From contig JANWVL010000042.1 in assembly GCA_025056655.1 (NCBI GenBank), positions 1 to 33,161 of the forward strand: DNA of 33,161 bases. Reading direction: 5' to 3'. A program made the position numbers and the translations under genes. The DNA comes from Candidatus Methylacidiphilales bacterium. Its GTDB lineage: Bacteria > Verrucomicrobiota > Verrucomicrobiia > Methylacidiphilales > JANWVL01. Shown piece by piece: positions 7,548-16,163 of the stretch (the first letter of the stretch is position 1; every line of letters begins with the position of its first letter). The notes under the pieces were generated by a model. The model was not told the DNA's origin, searched no databases, and saw only the letters and a list, made by a program, of their open reading frames with translations.

Positions 7548-8572
7548 ACAGCAGCGAAACGATAGCCGTATTCTCGATACCAAGCGATAAAACGTTTGAG
7601 ACCCTCTTCAAGGGGAGTAGAGGGCTGAAATCCGACCGCTGCATGAAGTGCTGTGACGTCTGCTGCTGTAGCTAGGACATCTCCTTGGGCCATTCCGCGG
7701 TATTCGATTTTAGCTTTTTTGCCTAAGAGTCGCTCCAGCGTGGCGATAAAGTCATTAAGCTCGATAGGGGTGTGATTGCCGATGTTGTAGATACGGAAGG
7801 GAGCGATGCTAGTAGCTGGATTAGGGCGCTCTGGATTCCACTCGGGATCGGGTTGTGGTGGTTTATCAAGCAACCGCAAGATGCTTTCGACGACGTCATC
7901 GATATAGGTGAAGTCGCGGCGCATCTGTCCGTTGTTATTGACATAAATCACATGATCCCGAAGGATCGCTTCAGTGAAGCTGTAGTAAGCCATGTCGGGA
8001 CGTCCCCAGGGACCATAGACAGTGAAGAAGCGAAGACCTGTGCAAGGGATGTTGTAGAGATAACTGTAGGTGTGGGCCATGAGTTCGTTGGCTTTCTTTG
8101 TGGCTGCGTAGAGACTTACGGGATGATCGACGTTGTCAGATTCTCGGAATGGGATAGCGGCATTGAGGCCGTAGACCGAGCTAGAGCTCGCGTAAATTAG
8201 GTGTTTGGCTTGGACAGCGCGTGCGCCTTCGAGGATGTTTAGGAAACTGACGAGGTTAGATTGGGCGTACGCATGCGGGTTGGCGATGCTGTAGCGCACC
8301 CCAGCTTGGGCAGCTAAATGGATGATATGGGTGAATTGTTGCTTGGCAATAAGAGACTCCATAGCTGGACGATCGGTCAAATCCATCAGGAGAAAATCGA
8401 AGTGCTCGGAATGTGGTGTTTGTTCCAGGAGACGGACACGGGCTTGCTTGAGGCGTGGATTGTAGTAGGCGTTGAGGTTATCGATGCCCCATACGCGTAG
8501 GCCTTGTTGAAGCAAGGCATGGGTGACGTGATACCCGATGAAACCAGCGGCTCCTGTGACCAGTATTTTCAT
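7544..8572 (-). CDS. NAD-dependent nucleotide-sugar epimerase (UDP-glucuronate 4-epimerase-like)
   Basis: Extended short-chain dehydrogenase that epimerises a UDP-sugar, most like UDP-glucuronate 4-epimerases, giving UDP-galacturonate for surface polysaccharide. I start at the ATG at 8570-8572 so that the protein opens MKILVTGAAGFIG, the NAD-binding glycine motif, as in the family. An alternative start at 8587 adds five residues. The catalytic triad is visible: serine in YASSSSVYG (about 131) and Y155/K159 in YAATK. The substrate-side motif RFFTVYGPWGRPDMA is also typical. The length of 342 fits. It is translationally coupled (ATGA) to the MsbA-like gene. GalE or dTDP-glucose dehydratase are less likely alternatives. 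Confidence 0.88.
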   Translation of the reverse strand: MKILVTGAAGFIGYHVTHALLQQGLRVWGIDNLNAYYNPRLKQARVRLLEQTPHSEHFDFLLMDLTDRPAMESLIAKQQFTHIIHLAAQAGVRYSIANPHAYAQSNLVSFLNILEGARAVQAKHLIYASSSSVYGLNAAIPFRESDNVDHPVSLYAATKKANELMAHTYSYLYNIPCTGLRFFTVYGPWGRPDMAYYSFTEAILRDHVIYVNNNGQMRRDFTYIDDVVESILRLLDKPPQPDPEWNPERPNPATSIAPFRIYNIGNHTPIELNDFIATLERLLGKKAKIEYRGMAQGDVLATAADVTALHAAVGFQPSTPLEEGLKRFIAWYREYGYRFAAV

Positions 8573-8695
8573 CAAGCAGCGGATCATCGCATAGGTTCAG
8601 AACCTTGGCGATTGATTTTATCACTGAGGGGTGAACGTGTCGGATGTGTTGCGTGAGTTTGACTTTTTCCCCTCGCCTGCCCTAGTTTGCGTAGC

Positions 8696-9604
8696 ATGTC
8701 ATCAAAACCCGCACTTGGCCGAGGTCTGAAAGCTCTCATCGGCACAGCGCCAGCTATCGCTTCTCCTGAGCCTGTGATTGAGAAAGGCGAGCGCGTGCAG
8801 AATGTGCAAATCGAAAGAATTGTTTCCAGTCCTTTTCAACCTCGAAAAGTTTTTCGAGAGGAAGAATTGACTGAGTTGAAGGATTCAATAAAGGCAGTAG
8901 GTATCCTTCAACCCCTTATTGTCCGTGCACAGCAAGATAAATATGAACTGATAGCTGGAGAACGGCGTTGGCGTGCAGCGCAAGCACTAGGACTTAAAGA
9001 AGTTCCCGTCATTGTGCGCTCAGCTACTGACCGAGAAGTCCTAGAGTTCGCCCTAACAGAAAATCTCCAGCGGGCAGACCTTGATCCAATCGAAGAAGCA
9101 CAAGCCTATGTGCAGTTAATCGAGCAGTTTGGTCTGACCCAAGAAGAAATCGCTCAGCGCGTGGGTAAAAATCGTGCTACCATAGCAAATAACATCCGTC
9201 TTCTCTCGCTCAGCCAAGAGGTCATCACATACATTCGGGAAGGGAAGCTCTCTGTGGGCCACGCTAAGGTGCTTCTTTCGCTGGACGAACAAGCCAAACA
9301 AGATTTACTCGCTCGCCGTGTCATTAAGGAAAACATCACAGTTCGTCAGCTTGAGAAGCTTGTCGCTCAAATATCCTCATCCTCTTCATCTTCACCTAGA
9401 AACCACAAAATTAAAATCGATGAAGCCCAAAACAAAGCTGTGCATTATCAGCTCCGAGATATTCAGACGCGGCTTCAGCAACATTTTGCTACAAAAGTCA
9501 CTGTGCATGGCAATCTAGAGTGTGGTAAAATCGAAATCGCTTACTACTCAAGCGCAGATCTCGATCGGCTACACCGACTTCTGTTACCTCATGAGCAGAC
9601 GTAA
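8696..9604 (+). CDS. parB: chromosome-partitioning protein ParB
   Basis: CTP-dependent DNA clamp that loads at parS sites and organises origin segregation. The N-terminus KPALGRGLKALIG is the ParA-interacting motif. The ParB/Srx domain has PFQPRKVF and GERRWRAAQALG (CTP/parS-loading motif), followed by the TENLQRADLDPIEEAQAY segment. The helix-turn-helix is LTQEEIAQRVGKNRATIANN. A C-terminal dimerisation region follows a Ser-rich linker. I choose the ATG at 8696; a TTG at 8687 is also in frame. No parA is adjacent, which is unusual because the pair is normally an operon. I saw no parS site in the window. Confidence 0.95.
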   Translation: MSSKPALGRGLKALIGTAPAIASPEPVIEKGERVQNVQIERIVSSPFQPRKVFREEELTELKDSIKAVGILQPLIVRAQQDKYELIAGERRWRAAQALGLKEVPVIVRSATDREVLEFALTENLQRADLDPIEEAQAYVQLIEQFGLTQEEIAQRVGKNRATIANNIRLLSLSQEVITYIREGKLSVGHAKVLLSLDEQAKQDLLARRVIKENITVRQLEKLVAQISSSSSSSPRNHKIKIDEAQNKAVHYQLRDIQTRLQQHFATKVTVHGNLECGKIEIAYYSSADLDRLHRLLLPHEQT

Positions 9605-9680
9605 CCGAGCCTCACCGTCCTGATCAGAAAGCTATTGCCACGCCCAAAGTCATCATCCATAGTTTTACCAAAGGAGGAAT

Positions 9681-11087
9681 ATGGGAATTTTTAATTTTTT
9701 CAAAAAAAACAAGACACCTAAGGAGAATCAGGCTTCCCCAAACATCCAGCCAGCTCAGGCTACCGCCCCACCTCCACCTACTGTAGGTGCATATCCGCCT
9801 GTATCAAAGCCCGCTCAGGCACCGGCTATGCCTTCACACAAAGCAGCCTCACCAGGTGCAATTACAACCCCAATCATCACTTCGGGTGAAATAAAAGCCG
9901 CACCTGCGAGTCCCGCCCCCGCCCCCGAAAAATCCACTCCTTCCGAATCGACAGTTGCACCCCGTCCAGCAGCGGTCAATCCCCCGAAAAATGCACCTAG
10001 TGTCTCCACACTCCCCACGCCCAAAACAAGCAGTTCGATTGGTCCCACGGGGCGCCCACCTCTCTCAGCAAGCCAGATGATTAGGCCAGCAGGCTTGAAG
10101 GTTCCTGCCAAATATGTTCCCCCATCGGGGTTCCGGCCTGCCCCTCCGCCGCCTCAGTTTCCGACCACCGCAAACAAGGAAAATCCTAATTCACCACAAA
10201 ATTTCACTCCACCGAAGCCCAAGCAAGTGCTTTCATCATCTCCCACTTTATCAGGTGAACCCCTGCCGCCTCCAAATACATCTGGATCCCCCACACTGTC
10301 TGCTGCCTTGACCAATAAGCAACCGGCTACTACGCCGAATCAGGTCTCCTCCACCACTCAGACGACAGAGGCGCCCACCAGTGAGTCTACTGTAGCATCT
10401 CCTCCAGATGGTGTCGCCAGCCCGGCTTCGGTCTCATCATCCCAGGCCCCTGAATCATCCATCGCACCCCAGTCTCCAAGCGACTCAGGTGAAAGTGCGA
10501 CGCTCGACTTGAACTCTTGCTCAGTAGCTGAATTACTGCGAATCCCGAATCTTCCAAGGCGATTGGCAGAAGCTATCGTTCAATATCGCGAGACGCATGG
10601 CGCTTTCCGTGCACTGGAAGATCTTCTGCAGGTGCCGGAAATGACTCCGGTAGCGTATGCAATGATCACGGGGCAAGAGGCACCACCTAATTACAAACAT
10701 ACCAAAAACATTCGCCAACTCCTCAGCATTCCACAGGATCAAACGCTCACAGCAAAACTTGTCGTTGAGAAAATTGCTGGCTGGCCTGATGTGGTGGGTT
10801 GCGTTCTCTCCAACAAGGACTCCTCCGTGATCGCCTCTCACCTCATGGGAACCCTCTCAGCTGAAAAAATCGCCCAAGCCGCAGCACAGTTTCTTAGTTT
10901 CACTCAAAATCAACTTGAGCCTCTTCAGCAAAGCCAGGCTCCTGAAATTATCATCCCAGGCCCATCAGCTAGCTTTTGTTTCATGGCCAGCAACAAGGTG
11001 CATTTGACTCTTATCTACTCGGTTATGATTCCACCGGCTCGTCACTTGGAAATTCTTCGCGCCATCATCTCACAAATAGAAGTCTAG
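9681..11087 (+). CDS. proline-rich protein with helix-hairpin-helix and Roadblock-like domains
   Basis: A 468-residue protein with one of the few strong Shine-Dalgarno sites here (AAGGAGG, 9671-9677). A short basic N-terminus (MGIFNFFKKNKTPKEN) leads into about 250 residues rich in Pro, Ser, Thr and Ala, likely disordered. From about 272 there is a ComEA-like helix-hairpin-helix segment (LDLNSCSVAELLRIPNLP, then ALEDLLQVPEM). The C-terminal 120 residues look like a Roadblock/LC7 fold (IAGWPDVVGCVLSNKDSSV, then a helix with LSAEKIAQAAAQFL). Such domains serve as scaffolds or regulators of small GTPases, so a regulatory or scaffolding role is possible. No signal peptide is seen. The domain calls are from pattern only. 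Confidence 0.72.
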   Translation: MGIFNFFKKNKTPKENQASPNIQPAQATAPPPPTVGAYPPVSKPAQAPAMPSHKAASPGAITTPIITSGEIKAAPASPAPAPEKSTPSESTVAPRPAAVNPPKNAPSVSTLPTPKTSSSIGPTGRPPLSASQMIRPAGLKVPAKYVPPSGFRPAPPPPQFPTTANKENPNSPQNFTPPKPKQVLSSSPTLSGEPLPPPNTSGSPTLSAALTNKQPATTPNQVSSTTQTTEAPTSESTVASPPDGVASPASVSSSQAPESSIAPQSPSDSGESATLDLNSCSVAELLRIPNLPRRLAEAIVQYRETHGAFRALEDLLQVPEMTPVAYAMITGQEAPPNYKHTKNIRQLLSIPQDQTLTAKLVVEKIAGWPDVVGCVLSNKDSSVIASHLMGTLSAEKIAQAAAQFLSFTQNQLEPLQQSQAPEIIIPGPSASFCFMASNKVHLTLIYSVMIPPARHLEILRAIISQIEV

Positions 11088-11107
11088 CACTTCACATCTC
11101 CACTCCT

Positions 11108-11269
11108 ATGCGCACCCATGCAATCGAAAGAGCACAGACATTTTGGGACTACGTCGTCGTGATAGCAATAGTCTTTTTAGTAACCTCCTTTATAGTTCAC
11201 CGATTCAAGGAACCATTGGAAGCCCTCCTAACACGCCCCAAGACAAACATCCAGCTGCAGAACCCATAA
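11108..11269 (+). CDS. small single-pass membrane protein, 53 aa
   Basis: This short frame fills the gap between the Roadblock-like gene and the yyaL-type gene. From the ATG at 11108 it encodes a 53-residue protein with one membrane helix (YVVVIAIVFLVTSFIV, about 15-30) followed by a basic, amphipathic tail (HRFKEPLEALLTRPK). The topology suggests a bitopic inner-membrane protein with a cytoplasmic C-terminus. There is no clear Shine-Dalgarno site. The reading frame is also open upstream inside the preceding gene, so translation is not proven. Confidence 0.45.
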   Translation: MRTHAIERAQTFWDYVVVIAIVFLVTSFIVHRFKEPLEALLTRPKTNIQLQNP

Positions 11270-11341
11270 TCTGGGATTCCAGAAAACAGCCGCTACAACA
11301 CATTTGCATTTCCCACGACTACGCCTTGTTTATCAACGTAT

Positions 11342-13516
11342 ATGACCCCATCATCCGCTGGCCTGCGGAATCGTCTTCAAAATGAAAAAAGTCCCTATCT
11401 ACTCCAACACGCCCACAACCCCGTTGCTTGGCAACCCTGGGACGAAGAAGCTTTACTACTAGCACGGAAACTGCAGCTCCCGATATTTCTCTCGATAGGT
11501 TACTCCACTTGCCACTGGTGCCACGTAATGGCTCGCGAATCTTTTGAAGACGCAGAGACAGCGGCTATTCTAAATAAATATTTCATCCCCATAAAAGTGG
11601 ATCGCGAAGAACGCCCCGACCTCGATTCCATCTATATGGCCTACGTTCAAGCAACGACAGGTCACGGAGGCTGGCCGATGAGCGTTTTCTTGACTCCAGA
11701 GCTTCACCCGTTTTTCGGGGGGACATATTTCCCTCCCGAAAACAATCCCTACGGCCGTCCCTCATTTCGTTCTATCCTCAAACAGATCGCCGATGCGTGG
11801 CAAAAACATCATGCCGAAATCTCCGAAAAAGCTAGGCTAGCCACAGCACGATTCATTGAAGTGACTCAAGTAACCGAAGCAATCTCAAATTCCGTCCCGC
11901 CTCTTGAAAAAACCCTTCAGCTTTCGATCCGCCAAGCTCAGAAAAACTTCGATCCGCTCAACGGAGGTTTCTCATCCGCTCCAAAATTTCCCCGTCCCAC
12001 ACTATTAAGCTTCCTGCTTACCACTGCCACTCACCCTCTTGCTTCCGCCTCTCAGCCGTCTGCCCTAGAGATGGCTGACCGCACCCTCACGAGCATCATC
12101 AAAGGAGGCATTCACGACCATCTGGGCGGAGGATTTCACCGCTACTCCGTAGATAGCTATTGGCACATTCCGCACTACGAAAAAATGCTTTACGATCAAG
12201 GTCAACTTCTCACAGCCCTGGCTCAGGCATACGCGCTCACCCAAAAAAAAAGTTACCTGCAATCAGCGGAAAAACTGATCTACTACCTCCAAAGCCGTCT
12301 CAAATCTTGCTGCGGTGCTTTTTATTCCGCTGAAGATGCCGACAGCCCACGACCCGAAAACCCTCAAAAACACGGCGAAGGCGCATACTACACATGGTTC
12401 GAAAAAGAAATCCGAGAAGTTCTAGATCCATTAGAAGCCGAGATTGCGATTCTACGTTTTGGTATCCGGCCAGAAGGCAACGCCCCTATCGAATCTGATC
12501 CTCACGGTGAACTCAAAAATCTCAACACCCTTAGAATAAGCGCATCGATTGACCATCTCGTATCGCAATACAATCTTCCCGTAGAAGAAGTGGAGCAAAT
12601 CCTTGCCAGAGCCGAGAAAAAACTTTTACTCAAACGAGAAACGCGTCCCCACCCTCACCTCGACGATAAAATCATCACTGCATGGAATGCTTATGTCATC
12701 TCTGGCTTATGTGCCTGGGCTGACTTTGAACCGTCCTTAGCACCGACAGCTCTCCCCTTAGCCCGCGCCGCGGCAGAGTTTATCCTCGAAGAACTCCTCG
12801 ATCAAGAATCAGGCCTCCTATACCGCTCGTATCGCCAAGGACGATCCAGTATTCGTGCCTTTGCTATAGACTATGCAGCGCTGATCGCTGCACTGCTAGA
12901 TCTCTATCACAGCACAGCTGAGCCTGCTTGGCTTCGGCAAGCCCTTTCTTTGCAGACCCAGATGGATTCTCTTTTCTGGGATGAAAAACAAGGCAGCTTC
13001 TTCAACGAAGATGGGCGAGATCCATCTCTCCTCTATCGAACACACGGAGACGAAGATCACGCTGAACCCTCTGCGAACTCCGTAGCAGCCTTAAACCTTA
13101 TCCGAATAGCCGACATTTTACACAATCCCAAACGCCGTGAGCAGGCTTCTCGAATTTTATGCCGCCAAAGCTCCATATTAGAAAAATTTCCATTTGCCTC
13201 CCCTCACCTCACAACGGCTTTAATCCATTATCACACTGAACCCACCAATATTGTAATCGTAGGAGAGCGCTCCCATCCGCAGACCATAGAATTATTCACA
13301 GAGGCCAAGCGCCACTTTCTTCCGGCGCTCACAGTATTACTGGTCGATGGAGAAGCCAATTCAGATTTTCTTGTGAAACACACCCCCTGGATCATAGATT
13401 TCAAGATAATCGATGGAAAAGCAACAGCCTACGTTTGCCGACACTTTTCTTGTCAAAAGGTTATCCACACGATCAGTGAGCTACGCGAGAGCTTAGCGGC
13501 CGGAGTTACAAAATGA
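11342..13516 (+). CDS. yyaL: YyaL/SSP411-type thioredoxin-domain protein (DUF255)
   Basis: Large 724-residue protein of the family that joins an N-terminal thioredoxin-like domain to an (alpha/alpha)6 barrel resembling glycosidase or epimerase folds. The start of the protein has the family signature [19 protein letters not shown]. The CxxC redox pair is C57-H-W-C60 in [18 protein letters not shown]. Further family motifs are [23 protein letters not shown] and GGTYFPP. The barrel part carries [10 protein letters not shown] and HFEKMLYDQ-like (HYEKMLYDQ) segments. No signal peptide is seen, so it should be cytoplasmic. The biochemical activity of this family is not established. It is followed after 43 bases by rplT. 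Confidence 0.93.
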   Translation: MTPSSAGLRNRLQNEKSPYLLQHAHNPVAWQPWDEEALLLARKLQLPIFLSIGYSTCHWCHVMARESFEDAETAAILNKYFIPIKVDREERPDLDSIYMAYVQATTGHGGWPMSVFLTPELHPFFGGTYFPPENNPYGRPSFRSILKQIADAWQKHHAEISEKARLATARFIEVTQVTEAISNSVPPLEKTLQLSIRQAQKNFDPLNGGFSSAPKFPRPTLLSFLLTTATHPLASASQPSALEMADRTLTSIIKGGIHDHLGGGFHRYSVDSYWHIPHYEKMLYDQGQLLTALAQAYALTQKKSYLQSAEKLIYYLQSRLKSCCGAFYSAEDADSPRPENPQKHGEGAYYTWFEKEIREVLDPLEAEIAILRFGIRPEGNAPIESDPHGELKNLNTLRISASIDHLVSQYNLPVEEVEQILARAEKKLLLKRETRPHPHLDDKIITAWNAYVISGLCAWADFEPSLAPTALPLARAAAEFILEELLDQESGLLYRSYRQGRSSIRAFAIDYAALIAALLDLYHSTAEPAWLRQALSLQTQMDSLFWDEKQGSFFNEDGRDPSLLYRTHGDEDHAEPSANSVAALNLIRIADILHNPKRREQASRILCRQSSILEKFPFASPHLTTALIHYHTEPTNIVIVGERSHPQTIELFTEAKRHFLPALTVLLVDGEANSDFLVKHTPWIIDFKIIDGKATAYVCRHFSCQKVIHTISELRESLAAGVTK

Positions 13517-13559
13517 AAATTCTGTTGCCAAACTAAAACAAGAGGCTAAACGACTCCCT

Positions 13560-13910
13560 ATGGCTCGAACTACAAACGCCCCAGCATCACGCGAACGTCG
13601 CAAGCGCATGCTGAAAGCCGCAAAGGGCTTCCGCGGCAACCGTAGCAAGCTCTTCCGCTATGCGAAAGATGCCTTGATGAAGGCCAAATACTGGTCCTAT
13701 CGCGATCGAAAAACACGCAAAAGAAATTTCCGTTCCCTCTGGATTATTCGCATCAACGCTGCTTGCCGCTCTCTGGGCATCACTTACAACCGCTTTATCG
13801 AGCAGCTCAAAAAATCCAAGATTTCCATCGATCGCAAAATCCTCGCTGATCTGGCCGTGCGCGAGCCTAAAGCCTTCGAAGCGATCGTAGCCGCGGCTAA
13901 AGCGAATTAA
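13560..13910 (+). CDS. rplT: 50S ribosomal protein L20
   Basis: Binds 23S rRNA early in large-subunit assembly. The 116 residues have the family's basic N-terminal half ([21 protein letters not shown], with SRERRKRML before it) and the globular end ([20 protein letters not shown]). The length is normal. In most bacteria infC and rpmI sit directly upstream; here a yyaL-type gene does, so the usual infC-rpmI-rplT order is broken. pheS follows 63 bases downstream. I see no clear L20-like autoregulatory leader in the 43-base gap upstream. Confidence 0.97.
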   Translation: MARTTNAPASRERRKRMLKAAKGFRGNRSKLFRYAKDALMKAKYWSYRDRKTRKRNFRSLWIIRINAACRSLGITYNRFIEQLKKSKISIDRKILADLAVREPKAFEAIVAAAKAN

Positions 13911-13973
13911 ATTCCCTCACCACTCCCCTCTCAGACGGGTCCCCTGCTTCATAGCCATCTCATTCCCAGCCTC

Positions 13974-14999
13974 ATGAATTCTCAACTTGAAGCGCTCACC
14001 CAAGAAATTCTCACCGCGATTGAGCAAGCCAAAGACGCCAAAGCACTCGACTTTATTCGGACGAAATATTTCTCAAGACAAGGAGCGTTCTCACTTTTAC
14101 GACAGACGATTACCCAGCTTCCTCCCGAGGAGCGCCGGGCTTTTGGACAAGCCGTAAATGCTGCCTACGAGAAACTACAATCAGCCCTATCTTCACGCGC
14201 CGAAAGTTTTGCTCCACTCGAATCGCTGTTTCCTCCGGATCCTACCCTACCGCCTCGGACATACCCTCAAGGCTCGCTTCACCCCGTGTTAACGCTCCTT
14301 TCACGGTCGGTAGAAATCTTTCGCTCCTTAGGTTTCGCTTTAGCCGATGGCCCAGAGGTGGAATATGAATATTTCAACTTCGATGCTTTAAATACCCCGC
14401 CAGACCATCCAGCTCGCAACGAGCAAGACACCTTTTATATCGATCCCCCCGAAAAAGCCCATCCGAAGTGGGGCCGACGTCTACTCCGCACGCAAACTTC
14501 GCCGATACAAATTCGCGTCATGCAATCCCAAAAGCCGCCAATCCGCATAATTGCCCCAGGGCGCTGCTATCGCCGTGACGAGATCGATGCCACCCACTCT
14601 CTCTCATTTCATCAAATCGAAGGCCTATACGTGGATCAAAACGTCACCTTAGCCCAGCTCAAAGGCACACTCGAATACTTCTTCCGCTCCCTTTTGGGCA
14701 ACGATCTAGAGTTCCGTTTTCGCCCGCACTTTTTTCCATTCACAGAACCGAGTTTTGAAGTGGACTGCGCCCGATCGGACACCGTTTACAAAGGCAAAAA
14801 ATGGCTAGAAATCTGCGGCTGTGGTATGGTGCATCCTAAAGTTTTGGAAGAGTCTGGAATTGATCCCGAGAAATATACAGGCTTTGCATTCGGATTTGGC
14901 CTCGAGCGAATCGCAATGCAGATCCACGGCGTGACCGATCTGCGGATGTTTACCGAAAATGATATCCGCCTCTTAAGCGCGCTTACTCCACCAATTTGA
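13974..14999 (+). CDS. pheS: phenylalanyl-tRNA synthetase alpha subunit
   Basis: Catalytic subunit of the class II (alpha-beta)2 synthetase that charges tRNA-Phe. The N-terminal coiled-coil region (about 1-85) is followed by the catalytic core: FNFDALNTPPDHPARN, the motif 2 loop RCYRRDEIDATHS (about 195), GLYVDQNVTLAQLKG, PHFFPFTEPSFEVD, and motif 3 GFAFGFGLERIAM (about 302). The 341 residues match the normal size. pheT normally follows directly; here a lipoprotein gene does, so the beta subunit must be encoded elsewhere. It probably shares a transcript with rplT. Confidence 0.97.
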   Translation: MNSQLEALTQEILTAIEQAKDAKALDFIRTKYFSRQGAFSLLRQTITQLPPEERRAFGQAVNAAYEKLQSALSSRAESFAPLESLFPPDPTLPPRTYPQGSLHPVLTLLSRSVEIFRSLGFALADGPEVEYEYFNFDALNTPPDHPARNEQDTFYIDPPEKAHPKWGRRLLRTQTSPIQIRVMQSQKPPIRIIAPGRCYRRDEIDATHSLSFHQIEGLYVDQNVTLAQLKGTLEYFFRSLLGNDLEFRFRPHFFPFTEPSFEVDCARSDTVYKGKKWLEICGCGMVHPKVLEESGIDPEKYTGFAFGFGLERIAMQIHGVTDLRMFTENDIRLLSALTPPI

Positions 15000-15048
15000 C
15001 TGTGCTAACTCGCGGGAGATCCAGGCAAAAATTATTCCTCAAATTTAT

Positions 15049-15076
15049 TTGACAATCTACGTAAAAAGGATAAGAA
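15049..15076 (+). promoter_or_regulatory. candidate sigma70-like promoter for the lipoprotein gene
   Basis: A perfect TTGACA (15049-15054) is followed after 16 bases by TAAGAA (15071-15076), a weak -10. AT-rich sequence lies just upstream. It sits 38 bases before the ATG at 15114, in the gap after pheS. Confidence 0.4.
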
Positions 15077-15113
15077 AGAACCGTTCTATACAGATCCGAA
15101 ATTCGTGTGTCAT

Positions 15114-16082
15114 ATGAAAGTACAATACTTAATCCCAATTTCGGTAGCCAGCTTATCGCTATTGGCCTGTCAACCTGCGCAAACCGAAAAGGATGTCTTA
15201 TCCAAAATCAAGCCAGAGGATCTCGTCAGAGGTGAATCTAATCCCCAACCACCCAACCAGCAAGCCAATCAAGCCCCGACTAACGTCACACAACCCCCTC
15301 AGCCCATGAGCCTTGCAGAGCTACAGGCTCGCGCCGCACAACTTGAAATCAACAATTCGGCCATCTTTGAAGAAAATAAAGGACAATTCGGCCCAGGAGC
15401 AGAGACCATCATATACCGCGCTACAGGGCGTGACTTCCAGTTCTACATCCGCACAGACGGATGGAGCAACGTTCTCAGCCAGTTCATTCCCGATCCTAAT
15501 CAGCCCAAAGAAAAGCCTGAGCCCGGAAGACCTCCTCGCCCACCGACCGGCAGAATCACGACCCACCGTGTCGACTTCCAATGGATCAATCCCAATCCAA
15601 ACGCAATTGTAGAACCTCAAAACCCCTCCCAAGAGACGCGCAATTTCCTAGGCACACAGGCCGGGGATATCATGGGCGTTCGTCTCTTTGGCAACATTAA
15701 ATTTAGAAGCCTTTTCAATAACATAGACCTAGATATCAGCGCGCCGAAAAACGTCCGCCACCATACCTACACCCTCAGCCCAGGAGCAAACATTTCAGAC
15801 CTTAAATTCATCCTCCGATACGCCGATGACGTCAAACTCGAAAACGACAAGCGAATGATCGTTCACACCACCCTTGGCGAACTCCCATATACCTTACAAA
15901 TCGAGCAAAACGGCAAAGAAATTGATGGAAAGTTCATCCTATCCCCAAAAGGTCCTCCTCGCCCCAAGTCTAAAAAGAAAGATGAGCCATCCCAACCCGG
16001 TCCTGATGTGGAAATCTCAATCCAGTTAACAGGAACAGTCGACCCTTCTATGCCATACACTGTAACTCTAATCGAAAAATAA
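15114..16082 (+). CDS. lipoprotein with ENKGQ-type domain (DUF7948-like)
   Basis: Secreted, lipid-anchored protein of unknown role. I start it at the ATG at 15114, giving MKVQYLIPISVASLSLLAC: a signal peptide with lipobox SLLAC and modified Cys at 19. A Pro/Gln/Asn-rich linker (about 20-70) leads to IFEENKGQFGPGAETIIYRATG, the pattern found at the front of large beta-propeller (SBBP-type) surface proteins. The later segments FLGTQAGD, LFGNIKFRSLFNNIDLDIS, YTLSPGANISDLKFIL and LGELPYTLQIEQNGKEI also follow that domain. Here it stands alone, without propeller repeats. It has its own probable promoter and a strong terminator. Confidence 0.75.
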   Translation: MKVQYLIPISVASLSLLACQPAQTEKDVLSKIKPEDLVRGESNPQPPNQQANQAPTNVTQPPQPMSLAELQARAAQLEINNSAIFEENKGQFGPGAETIIYRATGRDFQFYIRTDGWSNVLSQFIPDPNQPKEKPEPGRPPRPPTGRITTHRVDFQWINPNPNAIVEPQNPSQETRNFLGTQAGDIMGVRLFGNIKFRSLFNNIDLDISAPKNVRHHTYTLSPGANISDLKFILRYADDVKLENDKRMIVHTTLGELPYTLQIEQNGKEIDGKFILSPKGPPRPKSKKKDEPSQPGPDVEISIQLTGTVDPSMPYTVTLIEK

Positions 16083-16102
16083 AATTCTCCTTAGACACAC
16101 CC

Positions 16103-16138
16103 AAAAGGCGTGATACATAACCATCACGCCTTTTTTAT
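16103..16138 (+). terminator. rho-independent terminator after the lipoprotein gene
   Basis: A 12-bp stem pairs AAAAGGCGTGAT (16103-16114) with ATCACGCCTTTT (16123-16134) around an 8-nt loop, and the T run continues to 16136. It starts 20 bases after the stop codon. It is the clearest terminator in the window. It also shows that upstream starts proposed for polX, such as the GTG at 16110, are unlikely. Confidence 0.88.
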
Positions 16139-16163
16139 TGCCTTTTTGCCTTACGTTTTTTCC

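Noticed and set aside
8573-8695. Replication origin in the divergent gap before parB
   Set aside because: It is only 123 bases long, with no cluster of DnaA boxes and no AT-rich unwinding region. The skew change nearby is noted but does not make this an oriC.
8696-9604. parS sites near parB
   Set aside because: I looked for the GTTCCACGTGGAAC-type palindrome around parB and elsewhere in the window and saw none.
16110-16163. Upstream GTG start for polX
   Set aside because: It lies inside a strong terminator hairpin, and the family starts at the MDKNQIIQ methionine at 16164.
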